Source: Sphingobacterium siyangense
GTDB taxonomy: Bacteria; Bacteroidota; Bacteroidia; Sphingobacteriales; Sphingobacteriaceae
Length of the DNA: 49,001 nt
Reading direction: 5' to 3'
Assembly: GCF_007830445.1 (NCBI RefSeq)
Contig: NZ_VLKR01000042.1
Span: 1-49,001, forward strand
The position numbers and the translations under genes are program-made. A model generated the notes under the pieces. The model saw only the letters and a list, made by a program, of their open reading frames with translations, was not told the origin of the DNA and ran no database searches. Shown piece by piece: positions 8,592 through 18,400 of this stretch; the stretch's first letter is position 1, and every line of letters begins with the position of its first letter.

Positions 8592-8816
8592 ATGCTAAAA
8601 AAAGGTGAACATATTGAAGGCGTTCCTATGGAACTCCAACAATTGTTGGATACGGACGAAAAAGCCAATGCTTTTTTTGAAACACTTTCCAAATCATACA
8701 AACAAGGCTATTGTGATTGGATTGGATCAGCAAAACAGGAACAAACCCGAAAAACAAGAGCTGAAAAAGCAATACAAATGCTACGAAATAATCAGAAAAC
8801 GTTAAAAACCGTTTAG
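8592..8816 (+). CDS. Short YdeI/OmpD-associated (OmdA-like) domain protein
   Basis: A 74-residue protein. The sequence VPMELQQLLDTDEKANAFFETLS followed by SYKQGYCDWIGSAKQEQTRKTR and a basic end matches the C-terminal domain of YdeI/OmpD-associated proteins (bacteriocin-protection family). Full proteins are about 190 residues with an N-terminal DUF1905 domain; none is visible upstream, so this is a stand-alone domain or a remnant. A purine-rich AAAGGATAAAA precedes the ATG. It is cytoplasmic by sequence. The function is unknown. Confidence 0.7.
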   Translation: MLKKGEHIEGVPMELQQLLDTDEKANAFFETLSKSYKQGYCDWIGSAKQEQTRKTRAEKAIQMLRNNQKTLKTV

Positions 8817-9122
8817 AATAGCCCAATTGGATATTAAGGTGGTTACTTATCAAAAAATACTACAAGCCATTCTTACTCAATTGAAAGAATAGATTAAGCC
8901 AAACTAAAAAAACAACGAAAATCAACCCGAAAAACACCTAACAACACAACCAATTAAAGAAAACTAAAGCTATTTAGGTCATATTTTTTAAAAATATCAC
9001 CTAAACGCAATTTCAAAAACGGAATTTGAGTAATTTTTACACAATTAACCACTAAAACACTGTCAGTTTAAACACTTTGTAACAATATTACATAAACTTT
9101 AAAATTTCCATACCTAAATCAC
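8817..9122. other. AT-rich intergenic stretch, no clear gene
   Basis: No gene is supported here. There is a short open run (8829-8892, LDIKVVTYQKILQAILTQLKE) without a credible start. The rest is strongly A/T rich, consistent with the upstream region of the promoter at 9123-9153. Confidence 0.5.
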
Positions 9123-9153
9123 TTGTATCATTTTTAAAGTTTAATTACATTTG
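9123..9153 (+). promoter_or_regulatory. Promoter heading the RND efflux region
   Basis: TTG (9123-9125), a 20-base spacer, then TACATTTG (9146-9153) is an exact match to the Bacteroidota promoter. The predicted start site, about 6-7 bases downstream, is only a few bases before the ATG at 9163, implying a leaderless or nearly leaderless message. Confidence 0.65.
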
Positions 9154-9162
9154 CTTTCAAGG

Positions 9163-9585
9163 ATGCAAGGAAAATTCCATCAATATCTGTTCGGCGTAGT
9201 TTGCGCAATACTTATCAGTTTTGGCTGGTATCATGTGCCAACACCAAATAATATTCCCTCCTGCAATCTTCACGCTGTCAATCACTTCAACAAGCAAGTA
9301 AAAAGCGAAGATTATGACACCAAAGTTATTCGCAAAACTAAACGTCCTCGACATGAAAAATTAAGGGCTTATTTTTCAGAAAATGATAATGAAAACGACG
9401 ACACGGGAAGCGATTCCAATAGCCCTAACTTATTCGCACTTAAAGGCGATGGTTTTGGAAATCTAGTCTCTTATATCCATCCCGAATTTCACAATACACG
9501 CACAGCAGTTTCGCTTGCAAATTCCAACCAGCTTACTTCACGAAAAAACGCCCTATATATCCATTACAGTGTATTCAGGCTGTGA
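9163..9585 (+). CDS. Small membrane-anchored or exported protein of unknown function, upstream of efflux genes
   Basis: A 140-residue protein starting MQGKFHQYLFGVVCAILIS. The N-terminus is a single hydrophobic segment (about 8-24), then a long polar part with a basic stretch (KVIRKTKRPRHEK) and an acidic stretch rich in Asp/Glu/Asn (ENDNENDDTGSDSNS), ending with a short beta-like tail. No family was recognised. A TTG four codons upstream (9151) lies inside the promoter -7 box, so ATG 9163 is the more likely start. It is 105 bases before the adaptor gene and probably shares its transcript, so a role linked to efflux or envelope stress is possible but unproven. Confidence 0.6.
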   Translation: MQGKFHQYLFGVVCAILISFGWYHVPTPNNIPSCNLHAVNHFNKQVKSEDYDTKVIRKTKRPRHEKLRAYFSENDNENDDTGSDSNSPNLFALKGDGFGNLVSYIHPEFHNTRTAVSLANSNQLTSRKNALYIHYSVFRL

Positions 9586-9690
9586 TTTTTTAATAATTTC
9601 TTAAAAAAACATCAAAATAGCTTTCAAAACCATTTGGAAGCAGGTCACACTATTGTTCAATTTTTCGAAAATAATTAAAAAACTATTATT

Positions 9691-10776
9691 ATGGTCATGA
9701 GAAGCTTTATGTATATAAGCCTGTGCCTTATTATTCTATCGACAAGCTGTCAGTCAGAAAAAAAAGACAAAAAAGAAGCTGCAGTTTTCAATGTCACTAC
9801 TCCTTTGGTCAAAGATACAATTGTCAATAAAGATTATGTAGCCCAAATCCGTTCGATCAACCATATTGAATTGCGCGCACAGGAAAAAGGCTACATTCAA
9901 TCGATATTTGTCGATGAAGGTCAATTTGTACAAAAAGGACAACCCCTCTTTAAAATCATGCCCAACCTCTATGAGTCCGATGTAAATCGTGCTAAAGCAG
10001 AGGTAAAATATGCTGAAATCGAATATCAGAACACCAAAAATCTGTCCGAAAAAGATATTGTCGCTCCGCAGGAAACTGAAATGGCAAAAGCAAAATATGA
10101 AAAAGCCAAAGCTGAGTTAGCCGCTATGAATACCCATCTCAAATTTACTGATATCGTAGCACCGTTTTCAGGAATCGTTGGTAAGCTTCATGTCCGTAAA
10201 GGAAGTCTTGTCGATGAAGGTGAGTTGATCACAGAGCTGTCCGACAACAGTAAAATGTGGGTTTACTTCAATGTACCCGAAGTTGAATACCTCAATCAAA
10301 TGGACGCAAAACAAGACAATAACCCGCTGCATGTACGGTTAAACATGGCCAATGGAAAAGAATTCGGTCATGAGGGTATTGTTGAAACAATTGAATCAGA
10401 CTTCAATAATGAAACTGGAAATATTGCCTACAGAGCGACTTTTCCAAATCCAAAGGGATTATTGCGTTATGGCGAGACAGGCAATATCGTCATTACATCG
10501 CCCTATAATAACGCGCTTATGATACCTCAGAAAGCTACATTCGAGGAGCTTGAAAAAAAATATGTTTACGTTATTACAAAAGATAATAAAGTAAAAGCAA
10601 GAGAAATAAAAGTTGCTGCAGAACTGCCGCATATCTATGTTGTTTCTTCCGGATTGGGCAAGGACGAAAAAATTCTGCTGAATGGACTTCGCATGGTACA
10701 GGAAAACCAGACTATTGAATCCAAATATCAGACTCCGGAGAAAGTCATGTCAAACTTAGATTTATATGCAGAGTAA
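9691..10776 (+). CDS. RND efflux periplasmic adaptor (membrane fusion protein)
   Basis: A 361-residue AcrA/MexA-type adaptor linking an inner-membrane pump to an outer-membrane channel. The leader MRSFMYISLCLIILSTSCQS ends in a probable lipobox with Cys, so it is likely a lipoprotein. A lipoyl-like half (IELRAQEKGYIQSIFVDEGQ) and its partner (FSGIVGKLHVRKGSLVDEGE) flank a helical hairpin at about 95-150. A beta-barrel domain and a membrane-proximal domain follow. It ends 16 bases before the pump gene, in the standard adaptor-pump-channel order. ATG at 9697 is an alternative start. Confidence 0.93.
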   Translation: MVMRSFMYISLCLIILSTSCQSEKKDKKEAAVFNVTTPLVKDTIVNKDYVAQIRSINHIELRAQEKGYIQSIFVDEGQFVQKGQPLFKIMPNLYESDVNRAKAEVKYAEIEYQNTKNLSEKDIVAPQETEMAKAKYEKAKAELAAMNTHLKFTDIVAPFSGIVGKLHVRKGSLVDEGELITELSDNSKMWVYFNVPEVEYLNQMDAKQDNNPLHVRLNMANGKEFGHEGIVETIESDFNNETGNIAYRATFPNPKGLLRYGETGNIVITSPYNNALMIPQKATFEELEKKYVYVITKDNKVKAREIKVAAELPHIYVVSSGLGKDEKILLNGLRMVQENQTIESKYQTPEKVMSNLDLYAE

Positions 10777-10792
10777 TTAAAAAAGCAGCATT

Positions 10793-13700
10793 ATGTTTAA
10801 AAAAGTAATACATCGACCGGTATTTGCTATTGTCATATCGGTTGTAATCCTATTTATCGGAGGTTTGGCCATAAAGCAACTTCCTACTGAGCAATTTCCA
10901 AAAATCGCACCGACTACAGTGGCGGTCTCCATTGCCTATCCTGGTGCAAGCGCTGATGTACTTGTAAAATCCTCACTGATTACACTGGAGAATGCAATCA
11001 ACGGTGTACAGGGAATGCGCTATATCGCAACAGATGCGACCAGTGCCGGTGAAGCAACTGTAAACGTCGTATTTGATCCTGGAACAGATCCTAACGATGC
11101 CGTAGTACTGGTCAAAACCCGGGTGGATCAAGTCATGCCACTATTGCCTGAACTTGTTCAAAAGGAAGGAGTCGTCGTCAATCCAATTCAGCCTAGTATG
11201 CTGATGTACGTGAATCTTTACAGTACAAATAAAAGCATGGATGAAAAGTTCTTGTACAACTATGCAACGGTAAATATCATTCCTGAAATCAATCGTATTC
11301 ATGGTATAGCCAAATCACAAATCTTAGGTAGCCGTAGATATGCCATGCGCGTCTGGTTAAATCCCGATCGTATGCGCGCCTATAGCTTATCAGTTGATGA
11401 AGTGATGAAAGCGATAGGAGAACAAAGTATTATCGGCCGTCCCGGTCGACTGGGACAAAGCTCGGGTATTGCAGCGCAATCCCTCGAATATGTCCTAACT
11501 TATAAAGGGCAATACAATACACCTGAAGAATACGACAATATTATCGTTCGCGCAAACGGCGACGGTGAAAACATCAAGTTAAAAGACGTAGCTAAAGTCG
11601 AATTGGGTAGTGAGTTCTTTGACATCTATTCCAATTTAGACGGGCATCCCTCGGCTTCAATTGTGTTGAAACAGAATTATGGTAGTAATGCCAATGACGT
11701 TATTAAAGATGTGAAGGCAAAACTTGCTGAGATGAAAGGTAACTTTCCTCCAGGGATAGACTATAAAATCAGTTATGACGTATCCCAATTCTTGGATGCT
11801 TCTATCGAACAGGTGATGCATACCCTACGCGATGCTTTTATTTTAGTTGCCATTGTTGTGTTTATTTTCCTTGGCGATTGGCGTTCGACGTTGATTCCAA
11901 TCATCGCCGTGCCCGTTTCGCTGATAGGTACATTCTTCGTCATCCAATGGTTCGGTATGTCGATCAACTTAGTGACCTTGTTTGCATTGGTGCTTGCTAT
12001 CGGGATTGTCGTGGACAATGCCATTGTGGTCATTGAAGCAGTACATGCCAAAATGGAAGAAAGTGCCATATCGCCATACAGCGCTGTAAAAGAAGTCATG
12101 GGCGAAATCGCAGGTGCTATTATCGCTATTACAGCTGTTATGGTGGCCGTTTTTATCCCCATTTCATTTATGACAGGCCCTGTCGGAACATTTTACCGTC
12201 AGTTTTCAATTACCATGGCGAGTTCCATCGTGATATCTGCAGTAGTCGCATTAACCCTTACTCCTGTGCTTGCCGCGATGCTCCTGAAAAATAACCATGG
12301 TAAACCAAAAAAATCAAATGTATTCACTAAATCGCTCGACCTTTTTAACCGTACTTTTGATAAAATAACGGGCAAGTATGCCTCCTTACTTCGTAAAATT
12401 GCCAGCCGAAAAGTAATTACATGGGGTATCTTAATAGCATTCTGTGTCGGAATTTTCGTCATTAACAAAACGCTTCCAGGAGGTTTTATACCGAGCGAGG
12501 ACCAAGGCACAATATATGCCATTATTCAGACTCCTCCAGGATCAACATTGGAACAGACCAATAAGCTTTCCAGAGAGCTCCAAAAGATCTGTCAAGGGGT
12601 AGATGGGGTAGAATCTGTCTCATCACTGGCGGGTTATGAAATCATGACGGAAGGCCGTGGATCGAATGCAGGAACCTGTCTTATCAACCTCAAAACCTGG
12701 GGTGAACGTGAACACTCCGTTAAAGAGATCATGGAAGAACTTGAAGAAAAATCAAAAAATCTAGGTGCAACGGTTGAATTCTTCGAACCTCCCGCTGTTC
12801 CAGGGTTTGGTTCTTCAGGAGGTTTCTCCATGCGCCTGCTGGACCTCAATAGGACCACCGATTACCAAGATTTCGATAAAGTAAATAAAGCATTTATCGC
12901 TAATCTAAAGAAACGTAAGGAACTCACCGGAGTCTTTACATTCTTTGCCGCCAATTACCCACAATACGAATTGGTATTTGACAATAACGCCGCCATGCAA
13001 AAAGGCGTTTCCATTGGTAAAGCCATGGACAACCTCAATATCCTTATCGGTAGTACCTATGAGCAGGGTTTTATCCGTTTCGGTCAGTTCTTCAAAGTCT
13101 ATGTACAATCTTCACCAGAATTTAGAAGGCTACCTTCCGATATCATGAACCTTTACGTCAAAAACGATCATGACCAAATGGTTCCTTATTCGGCCTTTAT
13201 GACCTTAAAAAAAACACAGGGACCAAACGAAATCACGCGCTACAACATGTACAATTCGGCCGCCATCCGTGGACTTCCGGCAAATGGGTATACAACGGCT
13301 GACGCTATTCAGGCAATCAACGAAACTGCACTTCAAACATTACCACATGGCTATAAAGTTGCCTGGGAGGGCTTGTCCTATGATGAGGCCCAACGTGGAA
13401 ACGAAGCCGTTTATGTCTTTTTAGTCGTCTTAGTCTTCGTATATCTTGTACTTGCTGCACAGTACGAAAGCTTTATCATTCCGTTTGCGGTATTGTTGTC
13501 GCTACCAGTTGGTGTATTTGGATCATTCTTCCTATTAAAAGCTATGGGACTGGAAAATGACATCTATGCACAGGTCGGACTGATCATGATTATTGGTTTA
13601 TTGGGTAAAAATGCGGTGCTTATCGTAGAATTTGCCGTGAAAAGGCGCCAAGCTGGCGATAGCATATTAGAAGCAGCTATTGAGGGCTCACGAGCACGTT

Positions 13701-13954
13701 TCAGACCTATCCTCATGACCTCATTTGCATTTATCGCTGGACTTGTACCACTTGTCTTTGCCAGTGGTGCCGGAGCTATCGGTAACCATACCATAGGTGC
13801 CTCAGCGCTGGGAGGTATGCTCGTCGGAACTATCTTTGGCGTTATTGTCATTCCCGGACTCTACTACATTTTTGCAAAATTGGCTGACGGAAGAAAAATG
13901 ATCCAAGCCGAAGACGAATCACCATTAAGCGAAGACATGATACATTATGAATAA
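10793..13954 (+). CDS. RND multidrug efflux pump, HAE-1 (AcrB-type)
   Basis: A 1053-residue proton-driven inner-membrane exporter, full length for the family. It opens FKKVIHRPVFAIVISVVI and has the twelve-helix plan with two large periplasmic loops. Family marks include QLPTEQFPKIAPTTVAVS, the TM4 motif VLAIGIVVDNAIVVIEAV with the paired Asp residues of proton relay, GGFIPSEDQG at the start of the second half, and GLLGKNAVLIVEFA in TM10 (Lys of the relay). It should form a trimer with the adaptor and the channel encoded beside it, exporting drugs, dyes or solvents; the substrate cannot be predicted. Its end overlaps the next gene by 8 bases, suggesting translational coupling. Confidence 0.96.
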   Translation: MFKKVIHRPVFAIVISVVILFIGGLAIKQLPTEQFPKIAPTTVAVSIAYPGASADVLVKSSLITLENAINGVQGMRYIATDATSAGEATVNVVFDPGTDPNDAVVLVKTRVDQVMPLLPELVQKEGVVVNPIQPSMLMYVNLYSTNKSMDEKFLYNYATVNIIPEINRIHGIAKSQILGSRRYAMRVWLNPDRMRAYSLSVDEVMKAIGEQSIIGRPGRLGQSSGIAAQSLEYVLTYKGQYNTPEEYDNIIVRANGDGENIKLKDVAKVELGSEFFDIYSNLDGHPSASIVLKQNYGSNANDVIKDVKAKLAEMKGNFPPGIDYKISYDVSQFLDASIEQVMHTLRDAFILVAIVVFIFLGDWRSTLIPIIAVPVSLIGTFFVIQWFGMSINLVTLFALVLAIGIVVDNAIVVIEAVHAKMEESAISPYSAVKEVMGEIAGAIIAITAVMVAVFIPISFMTGPVGTFYRQFSITMASSIVISAVVALTLTPVLAAMLLKNNHGKPKKSNVFTKSLDLFNRTFDKITGKYASLLRKIASRKVITWGILIAFCVGIFVINKTLPGGFIPSEDQGTIYAIIQTPPGSTLEQTNKLSRELQKICQGVDGVESVSSLAGYEIMTEGRGSNAGTCLINLKTWGEREHSVKEIMEELEEKSKNLGATVEFFEPPAVPGFGSSGGFSMRLLDLNRTTDYQDFDKVNKAFIANLKKRKELTGVFTFFAANYPQYELVFDNNAAMQKGVSIGKAMDNLNILIGSTYEQGFIRFGQFFKVYVQSSPEFRRLPSDIMNLYVKNDHDQMVPYSAFMTLKKTQGPNEITRYNMYNSAAIRGLPANGYTTADAIQAINETALQTLPHGYKVAWEGLSYDEAQRGNEAVYVFLVVLVFVYLVLAAQYESFIIPFAVLLSLPVGVFGSFFLLKAMGLENDIYAQVGLIMIIGLLGKNAVLIVEFAVKRRQAGDSILEAAIEGSRARFRPILMTSFAFIAGLVPLVFASGAGAIGNHTIGASALGGMLVGTIFGVIVIPGLYYIFAKLADGRKMIQAEDESPLSEDMIHYE

Positions 13955-15386
13955 GAACAGATTATATCACTATACAGGTTTCGCATTTTTCTTGCTTAGT
14001 CTTGCAGCCTGCAAACCACTGGAAATAAAACAACGTGCCGAAAATAGAACCGTTCCCGGAAACTATGGGGATGCTGACAGCGACACCGTGAATACAGGAA
14101 AAATCAAATGGAACAGCTATTTCAGCGATCCCAATCTACAAGGACTGATCGGTCAGGCACTAGCAAACAACCAGGAGCTACATATTATGCTTCAGGAAAT
14201 TGAAATAGCCAAAAATGAGGTAAGCGCCAAAAAAGGTGAATATCTACCTTCCGTAGGTGTAAAAGTTGGTGCGGGGGTCGACAAAGTAAGTCGCTACACA
14301 AACATTGGAGCGATGGAAAAGAATACAGAAATCGAACCCGGACGCGAAATGCCTGAACCGCTATTTGATTTTGGAGTTGGTGTACAGGCACAATGGGAAA
14401 CAGATATCTGGGGTAAACTCCACAATGCGACCAAAGCGCAGCTGCAACGGTATTTTGCCAGCGTGGAAGGCAAAAACTTTATGGTAACTCACCTGATCGC
14501 TGAAATTGCAGATTCTTATTATGAACTCCTGGCGCTCGATAACGAACTTCTGGTTATCAATGAGAATGTAAAGATTCAAAACGATGCATTGGTCGTCGTA
14601 AATGACTTGAAGAAAAATGCGCGATCCAATAAACTTGCCGTCAAAAGATTTGAAGCCCAGATATTGAAAACCCAAGGTATGCAATATGATATCAAGCAGA
14701 AGATCACAGAAACAGAAAATAGAATAAACTACCTTGTTGGAAGATTCCCGCAGCCGGTTCAAAGGGATCAACAATCATTTGATAAGCTTGTTCCGCAAAC
14801 CGTTTATGCCGGCATCCCGGCCGACCTCCTGGAAAACAGACCTGATATAAAGCAGGCTGAATATGAACTTGCAGCGTCCAAACTGGACATCAAATCGGCC
14901 AAAGCCCGCTTTTACCCTTCTTTGGACATTGCGGCGGGAGTAGGTTTTCAAGCTTTTGATCCGACTTATCTCATCAAACCGGAAGCCTTTCTCTCTTCCC
15001 TCGTTGGTGAACTCACCGCCCCTTTGATCAACAAACGGGCAATTAAAGCCGCGTATTATAGCGCAAATGCACGACAGGTTCAGGCTGTTTACCATTATGA
15101 GCAGACTATATTGGCTGCTTATATTGAAGTTGCAAACCAGCTCTCCAAAATTAAAAATCTGGAGAATGGCCTACAAATTAAGACCAAGGAAGTCGATGCA
15201 TTAAATGAGTCTATCGGTATTTCCAACGACCTTTTTAAATACGCCCGCGCAGATTATATGGAGGTTCTGCTGACACAACGCGATGCCCTGGAATCCAAAT
15301 TTGAGCTCGTTGAGAAGAAGGTCAACCAACTCAAAGCAAGCGTAGCGATATACAGATCCCTAGGTGGTGGATGGGATCATCAATAG
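13947..15386 (+). CDS. TolC/NodT-family outer membrane efflux lipoprotein
   Basis: A 479-residue outer-membrane channel of the NodT type. The leader ends LSLAACKPLE, a good lipobox, so the protein is probably acylated. Two outer-membrane-efflux repeats are visible: the first with LIGQALANNQELHIMLQEIE and QAQWETDIWGKL, the second with LLENRPDIKQAEYELAASKL and ARFYPSLDIAAGVGF. It closes with ALESKFELVEKKVNQLKASVA. It starts inside the end of the pump gene (8-base overlap), completing the tripartite operon, and is followed by a strong terminator. Confidence 0.94.
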   Translation: MNKNRLYHYTGFAFFLLSLAACKPLEIKQRAENRTVPGNYGDADSDTVNTGKIKWNSYFSDPNLQGLIGQALANNQELHIMLQEIEIAKNEVSAKKGEYLPSVGVKVGAGVDKVSRYTNIGAMEKNTEIEPGREMPEPLFDFGVGVQAQWETDIWGKLHNATKAQLQRYFASVEGKNFMVTHLIAEIADSYYELLALDNELLVINENVKIQNDALVVVNDLKKNARSNKLAVKRFEAQILKTQGMQYDIKQKITETENRINYLVGRFPQPVQRDQQSFDKLVPQTVYAGIPADLLENRPDIKQAEYELAASKLDIKSAKARFYPSLDIAAGVGFQAFDPTYLIKPEAFLSSLVGELTAPLINKRAIKAAYYSANARQVQAVYHYEQTILAAYIEVANQLSKIKNLENGLQIKTKEVDALNESIGISNDLFKYARADYMEVLLTQRDALESKFELVEKKVNQLKASVAIYRSLGGGWDHQ

Positions 15387-15416
15387 CACACTTTCAATTT
15401 TAGTTTTTATATGTTG

Positions 15417-15447
15417 GGGACTTATCATGTGATAAGTCCCTTTTTTT
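15417..15447 (+). terminator. Intrinsic terminator of the efflux operon
   Basis: The arms GGGACTTATCA (15417-15427) and TGATAAGTCCC (15430-15440) pair perfectly over 11 bp, followed by seven T (15441-15447). It lies 30 bases after the last efflux gene and just before the convergent A2M gene ends. Confidence 0.9.
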
Positions 15448-15459
15448 GTAAAAGCATAT

Positions 15460-18400
15460 TTATTCCACCACGATTTCTTTCATTTTCTCGTTTCCATAGT
15501 ATGTCGGGAAATACATTAATTCAGCCTTCGCTGGGTTGACTGTATAAGTCCCGGTATAACGAGGTAAAAGTTCGATCTCAAAGGTATGTGTACCTTTCCC
15601 CAGTTTGTTGCAAAAAATGACTACACGATCTTTGAAATGCTCCCGGTGCGCCTCGGTTCTATAGTATCCATTGGTTTTGGTTTCATAAGAACATCCCGCC
15701 GGTATAGGAACTTCGATCTGCACATACTCAGCTTCACCAGTTAAGGTTACGCTTGCTTCAAGTTTTACAGGATTCCCTTCCTTCAGCGCCGCTACCGTAG
15801 CACCATTGTCCTTAAATCGAGTTGCCACAGCAAGCCCCTTTTCTTTTTCTATGACAGGATTTGGATTCCAAAAATTTTGATAGGCTGTCACAAAAGCCGG
15901 CCCCGTCCCTTCTTTCCTCACTTTAATCTGTTCATCCGACTTAAAGCTTTGCGTATACGGAAATGTAGTGACGCGTTTGCCATTGATGACCATAACCGGT
16001 GCCTGGAAAGACTCACCCTCTTTCAGTAAATCAGGAAGAATACTTCGTATGATACGCGAAGATTCGTAGATATTATACCATTGGTTTTGCTGCCGCTGCG
16101 CAAAAAAGTAATTACGGATATTTTCTAAATCCGAATCATGACCACCAATTGATTTTAAGACACCGTAAGCCAACAGTGTATTCTCGGTATTGGTTTCCGT
16201 AGGTCGCATAAAAGATCTGCCTTTCTGATCTGTTATAGTTCCAGAAGTCCAATAAAGCCCACCTAAGACAGCCTTTGAGGAATATTTAAGAACAGTGTCT
16301 GCAGCATGTGAATCTTTAAGACCCAGTTTTGAAATCAATAGATATTTCAACAGTTTATCCTTAATGGTTTTACTTTTCAGTTTTGTATCAATTTCGAAGA
16401 AATAATCTTTGTAATCGGTTTTCGGATCTAGCCGGAGCAGATATATCAGGGAGCCAAACAAATTCTCTTTGGCCCCGTGAAGCTTATCTTTATCCAATAG
16501 AAGATCCAGCGAAGCCAAGCTGCTTTTCAACATGGTCTTTTCACGTTCTGCATAGATCTCCGTATCGATCTCAACCTGGTATCCTGCTTCTCGGGCATCC
16601 AACAGTACCCCGATCACATAGTTGCTGATCCAGGTCACAGTTTCACTTTTGTTCCACCAGCCCCAGCCCTGATTGGAATTTTTGTTTTTCTGTAACTCCT
16701 TCAAAAGATCCTTTATTTTCTTATCCTCTGTAAAGGGCTTTCCGATCAATTTTGTAAGCTCTTTTTTAGAAAGTAATGCACTCAATTTGGAAGCCATCTG
16801 CTCATTGCATAGAAATTTGTAACGATCAATAGATTCGATTTCCCGTTGTAAGAATTCCAGCGAATTTGCTTCGGCATGCAAGGTGATTTCGCCTAGCGCA
16901 GGAGAAGTTTTTAGCAAATACTCTGCGGTACTGTTAAGCACTTTAAAATCTCCTTCATGTTGTTCAAGCCCCTTTTCAAAAATCGGAATGCTACGTTTTT
17001 CACCATCAAAATATCCATTTGACAATCCGATCGAATAAGCAAGTTGGATGCTGTCCCCCTTATCGGCAATAACCGATATAGGATCCCGATAGGACTTCGC
17101 AATTTTCAACTTTGCCTCCTGCGTTGTTAGTCCATTATTGATGGTACGCGAGAGCTGTAAGCTGTCGCTAAGATAATTGACAACCCGTCCCATGGCAGAA
17201 AACTGATCACCCCTGATGGCAAATCGGGGAGTCGCCAAATGTGCCGAAACAGCTTTAAAAGATTTGACATTTAGCTCTTTTATGTCGGCGAAATTTTTAC
17301 TTCCTTTAGCAATAAAGAATGTTCGCCAATTGGTAATATCATCCGGATAGGTCGCTTCAAAATTAGCTTTTCCCTGAGCATCGGTGGTTAGCTTTGGCTG
17401 CCAAAATGCATCATCGCGGAAGTTCACGCGCATCGTATTTCCAGATTCCAAATAGGGCATATCCACAGCACCTGTCGATGCCGCAGAAGCTCCAGCTTTC
17501 ATCTGAACCATCACCACGCCGTTGGCGGCCCGAGCACCGTATAATCCCAGCATAGATTGATCTTTAATCACATTCAATGACGCGATAGTCGATGGATCAA
17601 GACTTGAAATATCACCTTCAAAGGGGACTCCGTCTACTAAAATCAATGGTTTTTCATTGGGGGCCAGACTAGCAGCGCCACGAATACGAATCCCTGCTAC
17701 AGCCCCCTGCAGCATAGCCGTAGTCACCCCATCCGTCCTAGCATTGATCGATTTCACTGCCGCAGTCAATGATTGCCTTTTTTGGACGCCATACCCCACA
17801 ACAACCACTTCATCCAATTGATTTTCGCTTGGCTTTAACTCAACGAAATAATCTTTGCCACTGGAGACTTTGACTGTAGCTGTATTGTACCCTAAAGCAG
17901 CAATCTCAAGAACAGCATTTTTGTCATCGGAGAGCTCAAGTTCCAAACTACCGTCAAAGCTTGTGAAATATCGTTTTTTTGTATCCGAAACACTTACTTT
18001 AGCCCCAATTAATGGCGTATCACCATCATAAACTAAGATCCGGGCGACCTTATTATTATTTCTTTTCGCTCTAAAACCTTCCTGGTCTATTTTTAAGAAC
18101 CGCGGATCAATCTCCTGCCCATGCCTTATAGAATCCTGCAATGGATTTTCCACGGTACGCACAATAATTTCATCGCGTACAAGTTTGTAAGCCAATCTCG
18201 CCGCTTGGGATGCATCGCTCCATTGAATAGAATCCAGTCTGAGATAATTCATCCCATTGGCTTTGAGTTTGATTGGTAAACTAAAAGAAGTTGAATCATC
18301 CTTTACAATATGCAAAGTAACATCGCCGACCGGAAGATCTCCAAAACTTCGATGTCCGCCGTAAAACAGTCTAAAATACATTCTCTCCTCGACATTCGTC

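Noticed and set aside
8829..8892. Short open run LDIKVVTYQKILQAILTQLKE
   Set aside because: Too short, with no start codon or recognisable family; not listed as a gene.
11773..13851. Several long antisense frames within the AcrB-type pump gene
   Set aside because: The sense frame is a full-length, motif-rich pump; the antisense frames are by-products of its codon use.
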